A DNA stretch of 5,043 nucleotides from Desulfobacteraceae bacterium (GTDB lineage Bacteria; Desulfobacterota; Desulfobacteria; Desulfobacterales; JAABPS01): NCBI GenBank assembly GCA_011391835.1, contig JAABPS010000231.1, positions 1 through 5,043 of the forward strand, given 5' to 3'. A model generated the notes under the pieces. It did not search any database. It was not told the DNA's origin and saw nothing but the letters and a program-made list of their open reading frames with translations. This document shows, one piece after another, positions 1 through 5,043 of the stretch. Each line of letters begins with the position of its first letter. The first letter of the stretch is position 1. A program made the position numbers and the translations under genes.

Positions 1-185
1 AACGCGTTGAGCAGGCACAGAAAATTTTAAACAGCATCGGTGTAGGCGGTGAACGCGTTCAGATGTATAACCTTTCTTCAAGTGAGGGGCCAAAATTCGC
101 TGCCTATGCAGCAGAGATGAATAAACGGATACTTGAGATGGGGCCTAATCCGATTAAAAAGGGAAAGAAGAAAAAGGCTGCTTAA
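1..185 (+). CDS. mvhD: MvhD-like hydrogenase/heterodisulfide reductase iron-sulfur subunit, C-terminal fragment
   Basis: Only the last 60 residues are in the window; the reading frame begins at base 3 and ends with TAA at 183-185. The visible part reads RVEQAQKILNSIG, then a GERVQMYNLSSSEG segment, then KFAAYAAEMNKRILEMGPNP. This matches the end of the MvhD family (methyl-viologen-reducing hydrogenase delta subunit), where an S/A-EG-x-x-F helix and a closing L-GPNP-L/I motif are typical. A lysine-rich tail (KKGKKKKAA) follows. MvhD is a small cytoplasmic iron-sulfur protein that passes electrons between HdrA-type flavoproteins and a hydrogenase, formate dehydrogenase or other partner. Its cluster-binding cysteines lie outside the window. 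It could be a free MvhD or the C-terminal domain of an HdrA-MvhD fusion; the fragment cannot tell these apart. It lies 71 bases upstream of metV on the same strand, which fits the hdr-mvhD-metVF clusters known from acetogens and sulfate reducers. Confidence 0.78.
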   Translation, partial: RVEQAQKILNSIGVGGERVQMYNLSSSEGPKFAAYAAEMNKRILEMGPNPIKKGKKKKAA

Positions 186-256
186 CCGGTTTGCAATTGG
201 TCATGGATTGTTGCTATATATGATGGGGAACCACTAAAAAAGTGAGGTCTAAATAA

Positions 257-925
257 ATGATTGTTGCTGAAAAAAAACCGATTGAAGAAATTATTGCCCA
301 GATCAGTGAATACAAGAATATTCTTATTCTTGGATGCAACGAATGTGTGACGGTGTGCGAGGCTGGAGGGAAAAAGGAAGTTGGCCTGCTGGCATCGGCG
401 TTACGAATGTATTTTATTAATGCAGGGAAAGAGGTTAAGATAGATGAGCGGACACTGGAGAGACAATGCGACCATGAATATTTGGATGAGATTCGTGACA
501 TTGTGGATCGGTATGATGCTATTGTCTCGCTCGCCTGTGGCGTGGGCGTTCAATTTACGGCAGAGAAATATCAAAATACTCCTTTATTGCCAGGAGTGAA
601 TACCTGCTTTTTAGGAGTGACGGAAGATCGTGGGTTGTGGACTGAGAGATGCCAGGCGTGCGGGCAATGCCTTCTGGCCAGTACCGGCGGAATTTGTCCG
701 GTTTCCAGATGCGCCAAGCGGATATTAAATGGTCCCTGCGGCGGTTCAACCAAGGGGAAATGCGAGATTAATGCTGAGCTTGATTGCGCCTGGCAGTTGA
801 TTATTGACAGGCTCAAGGCGCTGGGAAGGCTGGATGAATATGAAAAGATCACTCCCATCAAGGACTGGTCAAAGGACAGGGCCGGCGGGCCTAGAAAAGT
901 CGTCAGGGAGGATGTGCAGATATGA
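257..925 (+). CDS. metV: MetV: methylenetetrahydrofolate reductase iron-sulfur/zinc subunit (MTHFR C-terminal-like family)
   Basis: This 222-residue, cysteine-rich cytoplasmic protein has 14 cysteines. The N-terminal half carries C27-x2-C30-x3-C34 just after a hydrophobic strand (ILILG), with further cysteines at 71, 94 and 117. The C-terminal half has C132-x2-C135-x2-C138, C147, C152, then the family signature NGPCGG (C161), C169 and C177 followed by W. The CP-x3-C...NGPCGG...C pattern is characteristic of the MTHFR C-terminal-like family. MetV proteins of acetogens bind iron-sulfur clusters and zinc and form a complex with MetF, feeding electrons to its flavin. The start at 257 has a GAGG ribosome site at 244-247, nine bases upstream. 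The stop overlaps the metF start (ATGA, 922-925), so the two are probably translationally coupled and made in equal amounts. The length is normal for the family. There is no signal peptide or membrane segment. The call is firm; the exact electron donor is inferred from the neighbouring mvhD. Confidence 0.9.
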   Translation: MIVAEKKPIEEIIAQISEYKNILILGCNECVTVCEAGGKKEVGLLASALRMYFINAGKEVKIDERTLERQCDHEYLDEIRDIVDRYDAIVSLACGVGVQFTAEKYQNTPLLPGVNTCFLGVTEDRGLWTERCQACGQCLLASTGGICPVSRCAKRILNGPCGGSTKGKCEINAELDCAWQLIIDRLKALGRLDEYEKITPIKDWSKDRAGGPRKVVREDVQI

Positions 926-1851
926 AGCTGAATACACCGAGTAAGCTGGAAAAGATTCTAAAGTCCGGTCACATTGCCGTCACCTCCGAAGTAGGGCCTC
1001 CGCGCGGAAGCGATCCAGATGCCATTACCAAAAAGGCGGAGATGATAAAAAATTACGTGGATGCCATCAACATTACAGACAATCAGACATCGGTTACACG
1101 GTTGTGCAGCCTGGCGGCCTGCATACGGCTAAAACTGATGGGACTTGAGCCGGTTCTCCAGATGGTGACGCGCGACCGTAACCGGATAGCCCTGCAAAGT
1201 GATATTCTGGGCGCTGCTTCGTTTGACATCTATAACATCCTCTGCCTTTCGGGGGATCACCAGAGTTTTGGCGACTGCGGTTCCGGCCAGAACGTGCATG
1301 ATCTGGATTCGATGCAGCTTATCCAGACCGTTCGGCGGATGCGGGACGAAGGAAAATTTCTGGGCGGGGATGATATTGGCAGGCCGCCGCAAATGTTTGT
1401 GGGGGCTGCCGCCAATCCGTTCGCGGATCCTTTTGAGATACGGGTGCCGCGGCTGGCCAAAAAAATTGCCGCAGGCGTTGAATTCATTCAGACTCAGTGT
1501 ATTTATAACCTTGATAAATTTGAAGAATGGATGAAGCTGGCACGAGACAGAGGGCTTCATGAAAAAGTGTTCATACTGGCGGGTCTTACCCCAATGAAAT
1601 CCGCGGGTATGGCCCGATATATGAAAAACAAGGTTCCGGGGATGGATGTACCGGATGAAGTGGTAAAGAGGCTGTCGGATATACCAAAGGAAAAACAGGC
1701 AGAAGAAGGAATTAATATTTGTATAGAATCCATCGAGCGCCTCAAGGGAGTCGAAGGGGTTCGTGGATTTCATATCATGGCAATTGAGTGGGAGGAAAAA
1801 GTATCGGAGATCGTTAAACGGGCTGGCCTTTATCCAAGGCCGGAAGTGTAG
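922..1851 (+). CDS. metF: MetF: 5,10-methylenetetrahydrofolate reductase (catalytic flavoprotein)
   Basis: This 309-residue TIM-barrel flavoenzyme interconverts 5,10-methylene- and 5-methyl-tetrahydrofolate, the last folate step of the methyl branch of the Wood-Ljungdahl pathway, and also supplies methyl groups for methionine. The first strand reads AVTSEVGPPRGSD, with Glu23 at the position of the catalytic acid (E. coli Glu28) and the PP-rich loop of the family. NITDNQTS at 50-57 and CLSGDH at 108-113 match the folate/flavin-binding strands; Asp112 corresponds to the flavin-proximal Asp120 of E. coli. FIQTQCIYN at 188-196 contains the conserved TQ substrate-contact pair, and the end of the barrel reads GFHIMAIEW. 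The start overlaps metV by four bases and has AGGGAGG at 905-911, ten bases upstream. The length is normal for bacterial MetF without the eukaryotic regulatory domain. With metV adjacent and an Hdr/MvhD gene upstream, the physiological electron partner is probably an iron-sulfur module rather than NAD(P)H directly; this is inference. Confidence 0.93.
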   Translation: MKLNTPSKLEKILKSGHIAVTSEVGPPRGSDPDAITKKAEMIKNYVDAINITDNQTSVTRLCSLAACIRLKLMGLEPVLQMVTRDRNRIALQSDILGAASFDIYNILCLSGDHQSFGDCGSGQNVHDLDSMQLIQTVRRMRDEGKFLGGDDIGRPPQMFVGAAANPFADPFEIRVPRLAKKIAAGVEFIQTQCIYNLDKFEEWMKLARDRGLHEKVFILAGLTPMKSAGMARYMKNKVPGMDVPDEVVKRLSDIPKEKQAEEGINICIESIERLKGVEGVRGFHIMAIEWEEKVSEIVKRAGLYPRPEV

Positions 1852-1895
1852 AGAGATGGTTAGTTGACCCCATACAATAAAAAAGGAGATGGTAC

Positions 1896-2288
1896 ATGAG
1901 TAAGAAAAAGAGAATTCTTGTTGTAGATGATGAACCTGATTTTGCTGCCATCGTTCAAAGAAATCTGGAAAAGGAAGGGTTTGCGGTTGAAGTGGCATAC
2001 GACGGTGTAGAAGGAATGGAGAAAGTCGCAAAGAATCCGCCGGATGCCATTGTCTTAGATGTGATGATGCCTGAAAAAGATGGTTACCAAATGTGCTCTG
2101 AATTAAAGGCGGATGATAAGTATTCTGACATTCCTGTGGTGATGCTTACAGCAGTGGCAGATCATGTTGCATCCACACGGTATTCTCATGCGGATGGGAT
2201 GAGCATGGAGGCCGATGATTATCTGCCGAAACCGGCTTCAGCTGATGAGATTACAGCAAGCATCAAGAGCCTTTTGAATATCAAATAA
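1896..2288 (+). CDS. Single-domain response regulator (CheY-like receiver)
   Basis: This 130-residue protein is a receiver domain and nothing else. The acidic pair Asp11/Asp12 ends the first strand (ILVVDDEP). The phospho-acceptor is Asp55 in IVLDVMMPEKDG. The switch Thr85 lies in VVMLTA, and the conserved Lys112 in DDYLPKP. There is no DNA-binding or enzymatic output domain, so it must act by protein contact or as a phosphotransfer intermediate. Thr85 to Tyr109 spans 24 residues instead of the usual 19 or so in PhoB-type receivers, giving an insertion of about five residues around the fourth helix, which is part of the usual output face. The start has AAGGAG at 1883-1888, seven bases upstream. 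The gene begins 44 bases after metF with no visible terminator between them, so it is probably cotranscribed with metVF. No histidine kinase is in the window, so the signal and partner are unknown. The domain call is secure; the link to C1 metabolism is inferred from position. Confidence 0.93.
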   Translation: MSKKKRILVVDDEPDFAAIVQRNLEKEGFAVEVAYDGVEGMEKVAKNPPDAIVLDVMMPEKDGYQMCSELKADDKYSDIPVVMLTAVADHVASTRYSHADGMSMEADDYLPKPASADEITASIKSLLNIK

Positions 2289-2289
2289 T

Positions 2290-2340
2290 GGTCAAGAAAG
2301 CAGAACTGCCATACTCAACTGCGCTTGAACCTCCTTTTTT
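2290..2340 (+). terminator. Probable intrinsic terminator after the metVF/receiver operon
   Basis: The element starts two bases after the receiver stop codon. Outer arms GGTCAAG (2290-2296) and CTTGAACC (2324-2331) pair with one bulged A. Inner arms GCAG (2300-2303) and CTGC (2319-2322) add four pairs above a small internal loop. After a three-base spacer there is a run of six T (2335-2340). The position is ideal for ending the operon, but the stem is interrupted and only moderately GC-rich, so efficiency is uncertain. Confidence 0.48.
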
Positions 2341-2452
2341 CAATGGGGTGTATATACTGGTCTATCCTGCCACAACCATGTTGAATGAATGATATTTTTT
2401 TATTAATTCATGATTGTGATAGACGCATGGACGATTTGTTCATCGATGAAAC

Positions 2453-2496
2453 AAAAAAGACCCTGACCTATTGTTTGTGTGGGGCGGGGTTTTTTT
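2453..2496 (+). terminator. Terminator-like hairpin immediately upstream of the aroE-like gene
   Basis: An A6-GA-CCC segment (2453-2463) faces GGGG followed by seven T (2486-2496). Six A-T pairs, one G-T pair, one mismatch and three C-G pairs form, with a possible inner CC/GG extension (2467-2468 with part of 2481-2484). This is the A-tract/U-tract layout of an intrinsic terminator. Its T run ends only two bases before the GAGG ribosome site of the next gene. It could be a second stop for read-through from the operon upstream, an attenuator of the aroE-like gene, or a chance AT-rich arrangement. The mismatch keeps confidence low. Confidence 0.35.
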
Positions 2497-2498
2497 GT

Positions 2499-2502
2499 GA
2501 GG
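2499..2502 (+). promoter_or_regulatory. Ribosome binding site deciding the aroE-like start
   Basis: GAGG lies seven bases before the ATG at 2510, which is good spacing. The alternative in-frame ATG at 2555 (residue 16) begins closer to the usual AroE N-terminus (KVFCILSDER) but has no purine-rich site at suitable distance. The upstream ATG is therefore preferred. Confidence 0.6.
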
Positions 2503-2509
2503 TTTTGAT

Positions 2510-3385
2510 ATGATACTTGATCCGACTGCCCGGCGGTTAGTGTCTGATCCTCAGATGAAGGTTTTCTGCATATTAAGCGACGAGCGGGCGTTTCGTTCAA
2601 AATCACCGGCAATGTTTTCGGCAGTCATTAAACGAATCGGGATGAAGGGCGTTTATGTGCCCTTCATGGTCCAGCCTGAAAATATAGGTGCGGCCATGCA
2701 AAGCCTTCGGGTGTTAAACATCGCCGGTGCGAATATTACTGTCCCTTATAAAGAAGTAGTGGTGCCTCATCTTGATATTTTATCAGAAGGGGCTAATATT
2801 ATTGGTTCTGTCAACACGGTGGTTCGCGACGGAAATAAACTCAAAGGATACAATACCAATGCCATCGGATTTATGGATGCGCTGGATCATATGGGATTTG
2901 AAGTCGCAGGGAAATCGGCGCTGGTTTTCGGAAATGGTGGTGCGGCAAAGGCGGTTGTTTTTATATTTAACTGGCTTCGTGCGGATTCGATTATCGTTGC
3001 CGGGCGGAATAATCAGAAAACAAGAGAAGTAGCCCATCGTGTTAGCGGGCAATCGAGATCGCTGGAATCGTTGACGGAAGGCCCTCTACATGCGCATATC
3101 ATTGTTAATGCTACATCTGTTTCCAGTAACGAAGAATCACCGGAATTATCGAAGATCGTTGAGAAACTTCAGGTTCCAAAATGTGAGCTGGTGCTCGATC
3201 TGAATTATGGCCGTATGCAAAATTTCTGGGAAGAGATGGCAACATCCAGGGGAATCCGGTTTATGGATGGACTTCAGACACTGGCTTTTCAGGCTCGGCG
3301 TACGTTCGCACTGTGGACAAAAATCCAGGTGGATCCTTCAGAGTTTTTAAAGGCCATTGAAGGGAAGGATCAAATCGACTTCTGA
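2510..3385 (+). CDS. Shikimate dehydrogenase (AroE) family protein with Asn in place of the catalytic Asp
   Basis: This 291-residue protein has the two-domain AroE layout. In the N-terminal substrate domain, SKSPAM (Ser30, Ser32) matches the shikimate-binding S-x-S-P motif, NITVPYK carries Thr78 and the catalytic Lys81, and GSVNTV carries Asn102. The catalytic Asp of the NTD-G motif (E. coli Asp102) is replaced by Asn117 (GYNTNAIGF, codon AAT at 2858-2860). The NADP-binding domain has FGNGGAAKA at 140-148, AGRNNQK at 164-170 and NATSV at 200-204. The C-terminus keeps DGLQTLAFQA (Gln261) and ends the helix with FALWT. Classical AroE reduces 3-dehydroshikimate with NADPH in chorismate synthesis. 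Loss of the Asp should greatly weaken that reaction, so this may be an altered-substrate paralogue or a weak enzyme; no gene symbol is given for that reason. The first 15 residues extend beyond the usual AroE start. No other aromatic-pathway gene is adjacent. Family membership is firm; the reaction is not. Confidence 0.85.
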   Translation: MILDPTARRLVSDPQMKVFCILSDERAFRSKSPAMFSAVIKRIGMKGVYVPFMVQPENIGAAMQSLRVLNIAGANITVPYKEVVVPHLDILSEGANIIGSVNTVVRDGNKLKGYNTNAIGFMDALDHMGFEVAGKSALVFGNGGAAKAVVFIFNWLRADSIIVAGRNNQKTREVAHRVSGQSRSLESLTEGPLHAHIIVNATSVSSNEESPELSKIVEKLQVPKCELVLDLNYGRMQNFWEEMATSRGIRFMDGLQTLAFQARRTFALWTKIQVDPSEFLKAIEGKDQIDF

Positions 3386-3443
3386 TATTCTGAGGTACAG
3401 GCATGGCGCATGATGTGCCTTAGCTTTATAAGGAGGAACGCAA

Positions 3444-4202
3444 ATGAAAAAAATTATTCATCTGTCGGATTTGCATGTTGGATTTGGTGATCTTACTTCA
3501 CGACTTGGGGATATTGTTACCCGGATGATATTTCATAAAACACCGGCAAAAGGTTACATTGTTGTGATAACCGGCGATATCGTGGAAGACGCAACCTGTA
3601 AAGGAAGTTATGAAGAAGCGAGCGCTCATTTAAATCGTTTAAATGATGCGGGGTTTAAGGTTTTAGTTGTGCCCGGCAATCATGACTATGGCACCGGTTC
3701 ATTTGGAAACTCTGATTATGTGAAAAAGTTTAAGAAGCACTTTTTTGAAAAAACCACGATTCAATATCCTAAGCTGGATATCATTGATCGAATCGCTTTT
3801 ATGGGTCTGGACTCCATGGCAGAAGAACTGCACTGGTATGACCGGATATTTTCAGAGGGTGAGCTTGGGGGAAAACAGCTGAAAAGACTGGCAACCCTTT
3901 TGAAAGGGGATCAGGTCAAGAACAGTAAATACAGAGTTGTTTACCTGCATCACCATCCGTTTCATCCTACGTTGTTTCACCATTTAAAGGATTCAGATGC
4001 GTTGGAGAAAACATTAGAGTGGCATCACATTGATGCACTTTTGTTCGGGCACAACCATGATGGGAGAGTCTGGAATGGTGGATGGGGAATAAAGCGCGTA
4101 TATGATGGCGGAACGTCAACCGGGAAGCTGGGAGACAGACATCCGCACCGGGTCATGGATTTATCCAAAGATCCTTCCTTTGATTATGACGCTCAGTTTT
4201 AA
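3444..4202 (+). CDS. Calcineurin-like metallophosphoesterase
   Basis: This 252-residue soluble protein has every signature of the dinuclear metallophosphoesterase fold in order: SDLH (Asp9, His11), TGDIVED (Asp45), PGNHDYG (Asn79, His80), LHHHPFH (His169-His171) and FGHNHDG (His203, His205). The order and length resemble the CpdA/class III cyclic-nucleotide phosphodiesterase group and related Icc-type hydrolases. The substrate (cyclic nucleotide, phosphodiester or other phosphate ester) cannot be read from the motifs. There is no signal peptide or membrane segment, so it should be cytoplasmic. The start has a strong AAGGAGG at about 3430-3436 with seven bases of spacing. It lies 58 bases after the aroE-like gene on the same strand with no T-run terminator between, so cotranscription is possible. 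Its TAA overlaps the stop of the convergent GntR gene by four bases. Confidence 0.9.
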   Translation: MKKIIHLSDLHVGFGDLTSRLGDIVTRMIFHKTPAKGYIVVITGDIVEDATCKGSYEEASAHLNRLNDAGFKVLVVPGNHDYGTGSFGNSDYVKKFKKHFFEKTTIQYPKLDIIDRIAFMGLDSMAEELHWYDRIFSEGELGGKQLKRLATLLKGDQVKNSKYRVVYLHHHPFHPTLFHHLKDSDALEKTLEWHHIDALLFGHNHDGRVWNGGWGIKRVYDGGTSTGKLGDRHPHRVMDLSKDPSFDYDAQF

Positions 4203-4888
4203 CATTCGTTATGGTTCAGCTTGTAAAACTGCCTGAAATATTTTTCATGTACTGCAAATGACCAGTGTACATTTTTAATGATATCTGCCGCGCCTGTTTT
4301 ATCTCCTTTTTTCACGTAATCAATAAACTGATCATGCTCGCGAAGATGCTGCAGTTCCCAATCCTTTAAGTACATCCGTCTGGGAAAATCATAAAGGCGC
4401 AGTTTTAATGGCGTAATGATTTTGTTCAGTGCTTCATTATCACTGAGTTTAAGAAAGATGCCGTGAAACTCGAGATTCAATCGGTAGTAACTTTCAAAGT
4501 CATCTTTTTGAATGGCTTGTTTTTGTTGAGTATTGAGCAGTTCCAATCCTACTATATGATCTTGATTGAACTGATCAAATACAGACAAAACCACCGAAGC
4601 TTCCAGCGCTCCGATAATTTCATAAGATTGCCTTATATCTTGCAGCGTAAGCTTCCTGACCTGAACACCCCGCCGTGGTAAAATCGATACAAAGCCTTCA
4701 GCATCAAGCTGGATCAGGGCGTCTCGAAGCGGTGTTTTGCTGATTCCCAGCTTTTGAGCGATTTCATTGAGGTTGATGGATGATCCGGGCAACAGCTTTC
4801 CGGACTGCATTTCACTTTTAAAGTAGTCGTAAATTTGTTCCCTAAGGGATTTGATGTTTAGCATGATGTCCGGCTCATTTATGGACAA
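4199..4888 (-). CDS. GntR-family transcriptional regulator with FCD ligand domain
   Basis: The protein has 229 residues from the TTG at 4888, or 221 from the ATG at 4864. An N-terminal winged helix-turn-helix is clear: LREQIYDYFKSEMQSGKLLPG, then LNEIAQKLGISKTPLRDAL with the family's recognition-helix sequence, and EGFVSILPRRGVQV as the wing. From about residue 80 on is an all-helical FCD domain. Its usual metal/ligand residues are partly present: N138-x3-H142 (LNLEFH, where Asp is usual at the first position), His185 (REHDQF) and His208. Such regulators respond to small carboxylic or amino acids and often control neighbouring catabolic genes. The ATG start resembles the usual FCD-regulator N-terminus; the TTG start would overlap the upstream aminotransferase gene by ten bases, and neither has a strong, well-spaced ribosome site. 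It is directly downstream of the aminotransferase on the same strand, so it is probably in the same transcript. The ligand is unknown. Confidence 0.9.
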   Translation of the reverse strand: MSINEPDIMLNIKSLREQIYDYFKSEMQSGKLLPGSSINLNEIAQKLGISKTPLRDALIQLDAEGFVSILPRRGVQVRKLTLQDIRQSYEIIGALEASVVLSVFDQFNQDHIVGLELLNTQQKQAIQKDDFESYYRLNLEFHGIFLKLSDNEALNKIITPLKLRLYDFPRRMYLKDWELQHLREHDQFIDYVKKGDKTGAADIIKNVHWSFAVHEKYFRQFYKLNHNEC

Positions 4889-5043
4889 TTTATTTCAATT
4901 GCCTTCTTAACGGCTGAGACGATGCGGTCTACCTGATCCTTGGTAATGATCAATGCAGGGGCGAAATTCATAATGTTATTCATGCCCGGCAGACTAAAAT
5001 TAGTTCTTCCCACAAGCACTCCCTGATCCATCACATCGCTCAT
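4879..5043 (-). CDS. Class III PLP-dependent aminotransferase, C-terminal fragment
   Basis: Only the last 54 residues are visible; the gene enters from the right edge and ends with TAA at 4881-4879. The fragment reads GVLVGRTNFSLPGMNN, then IMNFAPALIITKDQVDRI and a final amphipathic helix (VSAVKKAIE). This is the end of the small domain in the class III aminotransferase family, where a P-x-L-I/V-I-T-x-x-x-I/V-D-x-I pattern precedes the last helix. The family transfers amino groups from omega-amino acids and related amines (for example taurine, beta-alanine, GABA or ornithine) to pyruvate or 2-oxoglutarate. The PLP-binding lysine and substrate residues are outside the window, so the substrate is open. 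The fragment's ATG at the window edge is internal and should not be taken as the start. The GntR/FCD gene follows at once and may regulate it. Confidence 0.75.
   Translation of the reverse strand: MSDVMDQGVLVGRTNFSLPGMNNIMNFAPALIITKDQVDRIVSAVKKAIEINCP

Noticed and set aside
1..60. Two copies of the palindrome AACGCGTT (1-8 and 52-59)
   Set aside because: Both lie within the MvhD-like coding frame and encode the same Arg-Val pair. Two short copies in a coding region do not support an operator or repeat.
191..224. Promoter-like boxes upstream of metV (TTGCAA at 191-196, TATATA at 215-220)
   Set aside because: Each box matches the sigma-70 consensus at only four of six positions with 18-base spacing, in an AT-rich gap between genes that look cotranscribed. 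An internal promoter is possible but not supported enough to list.
1129..2031. A 300-codon open frame on the minus strand opposite metF and the receiver gene
   Set aside because: It lies antisense to two genes with clear family motifs, its translation is rich in His, Phe and Pro without recognisable domains, and it has no convincing ribosome site. It is a shadow of coding bias.
2349..2358. TATACT (2353-2358) as a -10 box for the aroE-like gene
   Set aside because: The hexamer is good, but no -35 box sits at a proper distance (the nearest, TTGAAC at 2326-2331, is 21 bases away) and the extended -10 TG is misplaced by one base.
2385..2411. Inverted repeat ATGAAT/ATTCAT with a 15-base AT-rich spacer
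   Set aside because: The arms are six A/T-rich bases in an AT-rich gap. This could be an operator but is easily due to chance, and no regulator gene is adjacent on that side.
3401..3422. Small hairpin (AGGCA...TGCCT) between the aroE-like gene and the metallophosphoesterase
   Set aside because: It has only about five pairs and no following T run, so it is not a convincing terminator.
4463..4681. A 72-codon plus-strand open frame within the GntR gene
   Set aside because: It is antisense to a well-supported gene and shows no domain or ribosome site.

Overview
The window looks like chromosomal DNA from an anaerobic bacterium that uses the Wood-Ljungdahl (reductive acetyl-CoA) pathway. The best fit is a sulfate-reducing deltaproteobacterium (Desulfobacterota, Desulfobacterales-like). 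This rests on gene content and order (hydrogenase/heterodisulfide-reductase-type iron-sulfur subunit, then MetV, then MetF), on mixed GC content, and on good AAGGAGG-type ribosome binding sites. The genus cannot be fixed from sequence reading alone.

Region 1 (1-2340, + strand) is the 3' part of an operon for the methyl branch of C1 metabolism. It holds the last 60 residues of an MvhD-like electron-transfer subunit, a complete metV (cysteine-rich iron-sulfur/zinc partner), a complete metF (methylenetetrahydrofolate reductase) and a stand-alone CheY-like receiver protein. metV and metF overlap by ATGA. MvhD normally carries electrons between heterodisulfide-reductase-type flavoproteins and a partner enzyme, so the order suggests that MetVF exchanges electrons with an Hdr/MvhD module encoded upstream of the window. 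A terminator-like hairpin follows the receiver gene.

Region 2 (2341-3385, + strand) is a short AT-rich gap with a second terminator-like structure, followed by a shikimate dehydrogenase (AroE) family gene. All the expected substrate-binding motifs can be read in it except one: the catalytic Asp of the Lys/Asp dyad is Asn. No other aromatic-pathway gene is in view.

Region 3 (3444-4202, + strand) is a calcineurin-like metallophosphoesterase with a complete set of metal-ligand motifs. It converges on the next gene, and the two stop codons overlap by four bases.

Region 4 (4199-5043, - strand) is a GntR/FCD-type regulator lying directly downstream of, or just overlapping, a class III PLP-dependent aminotransferase that runs off the right edge. 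These two probably form one transcription unit, and the regulator may control the aminotransferase pathway.

No mobile element, CRISPR array, tRNA or rRNA was seen. I found no wholly new system. The points most worth checking are the AroE active-site substitution, the receiver protein attached to a C1 redox operon, and the electron-transfer partnership implied by MvhD-MetV-MetF.
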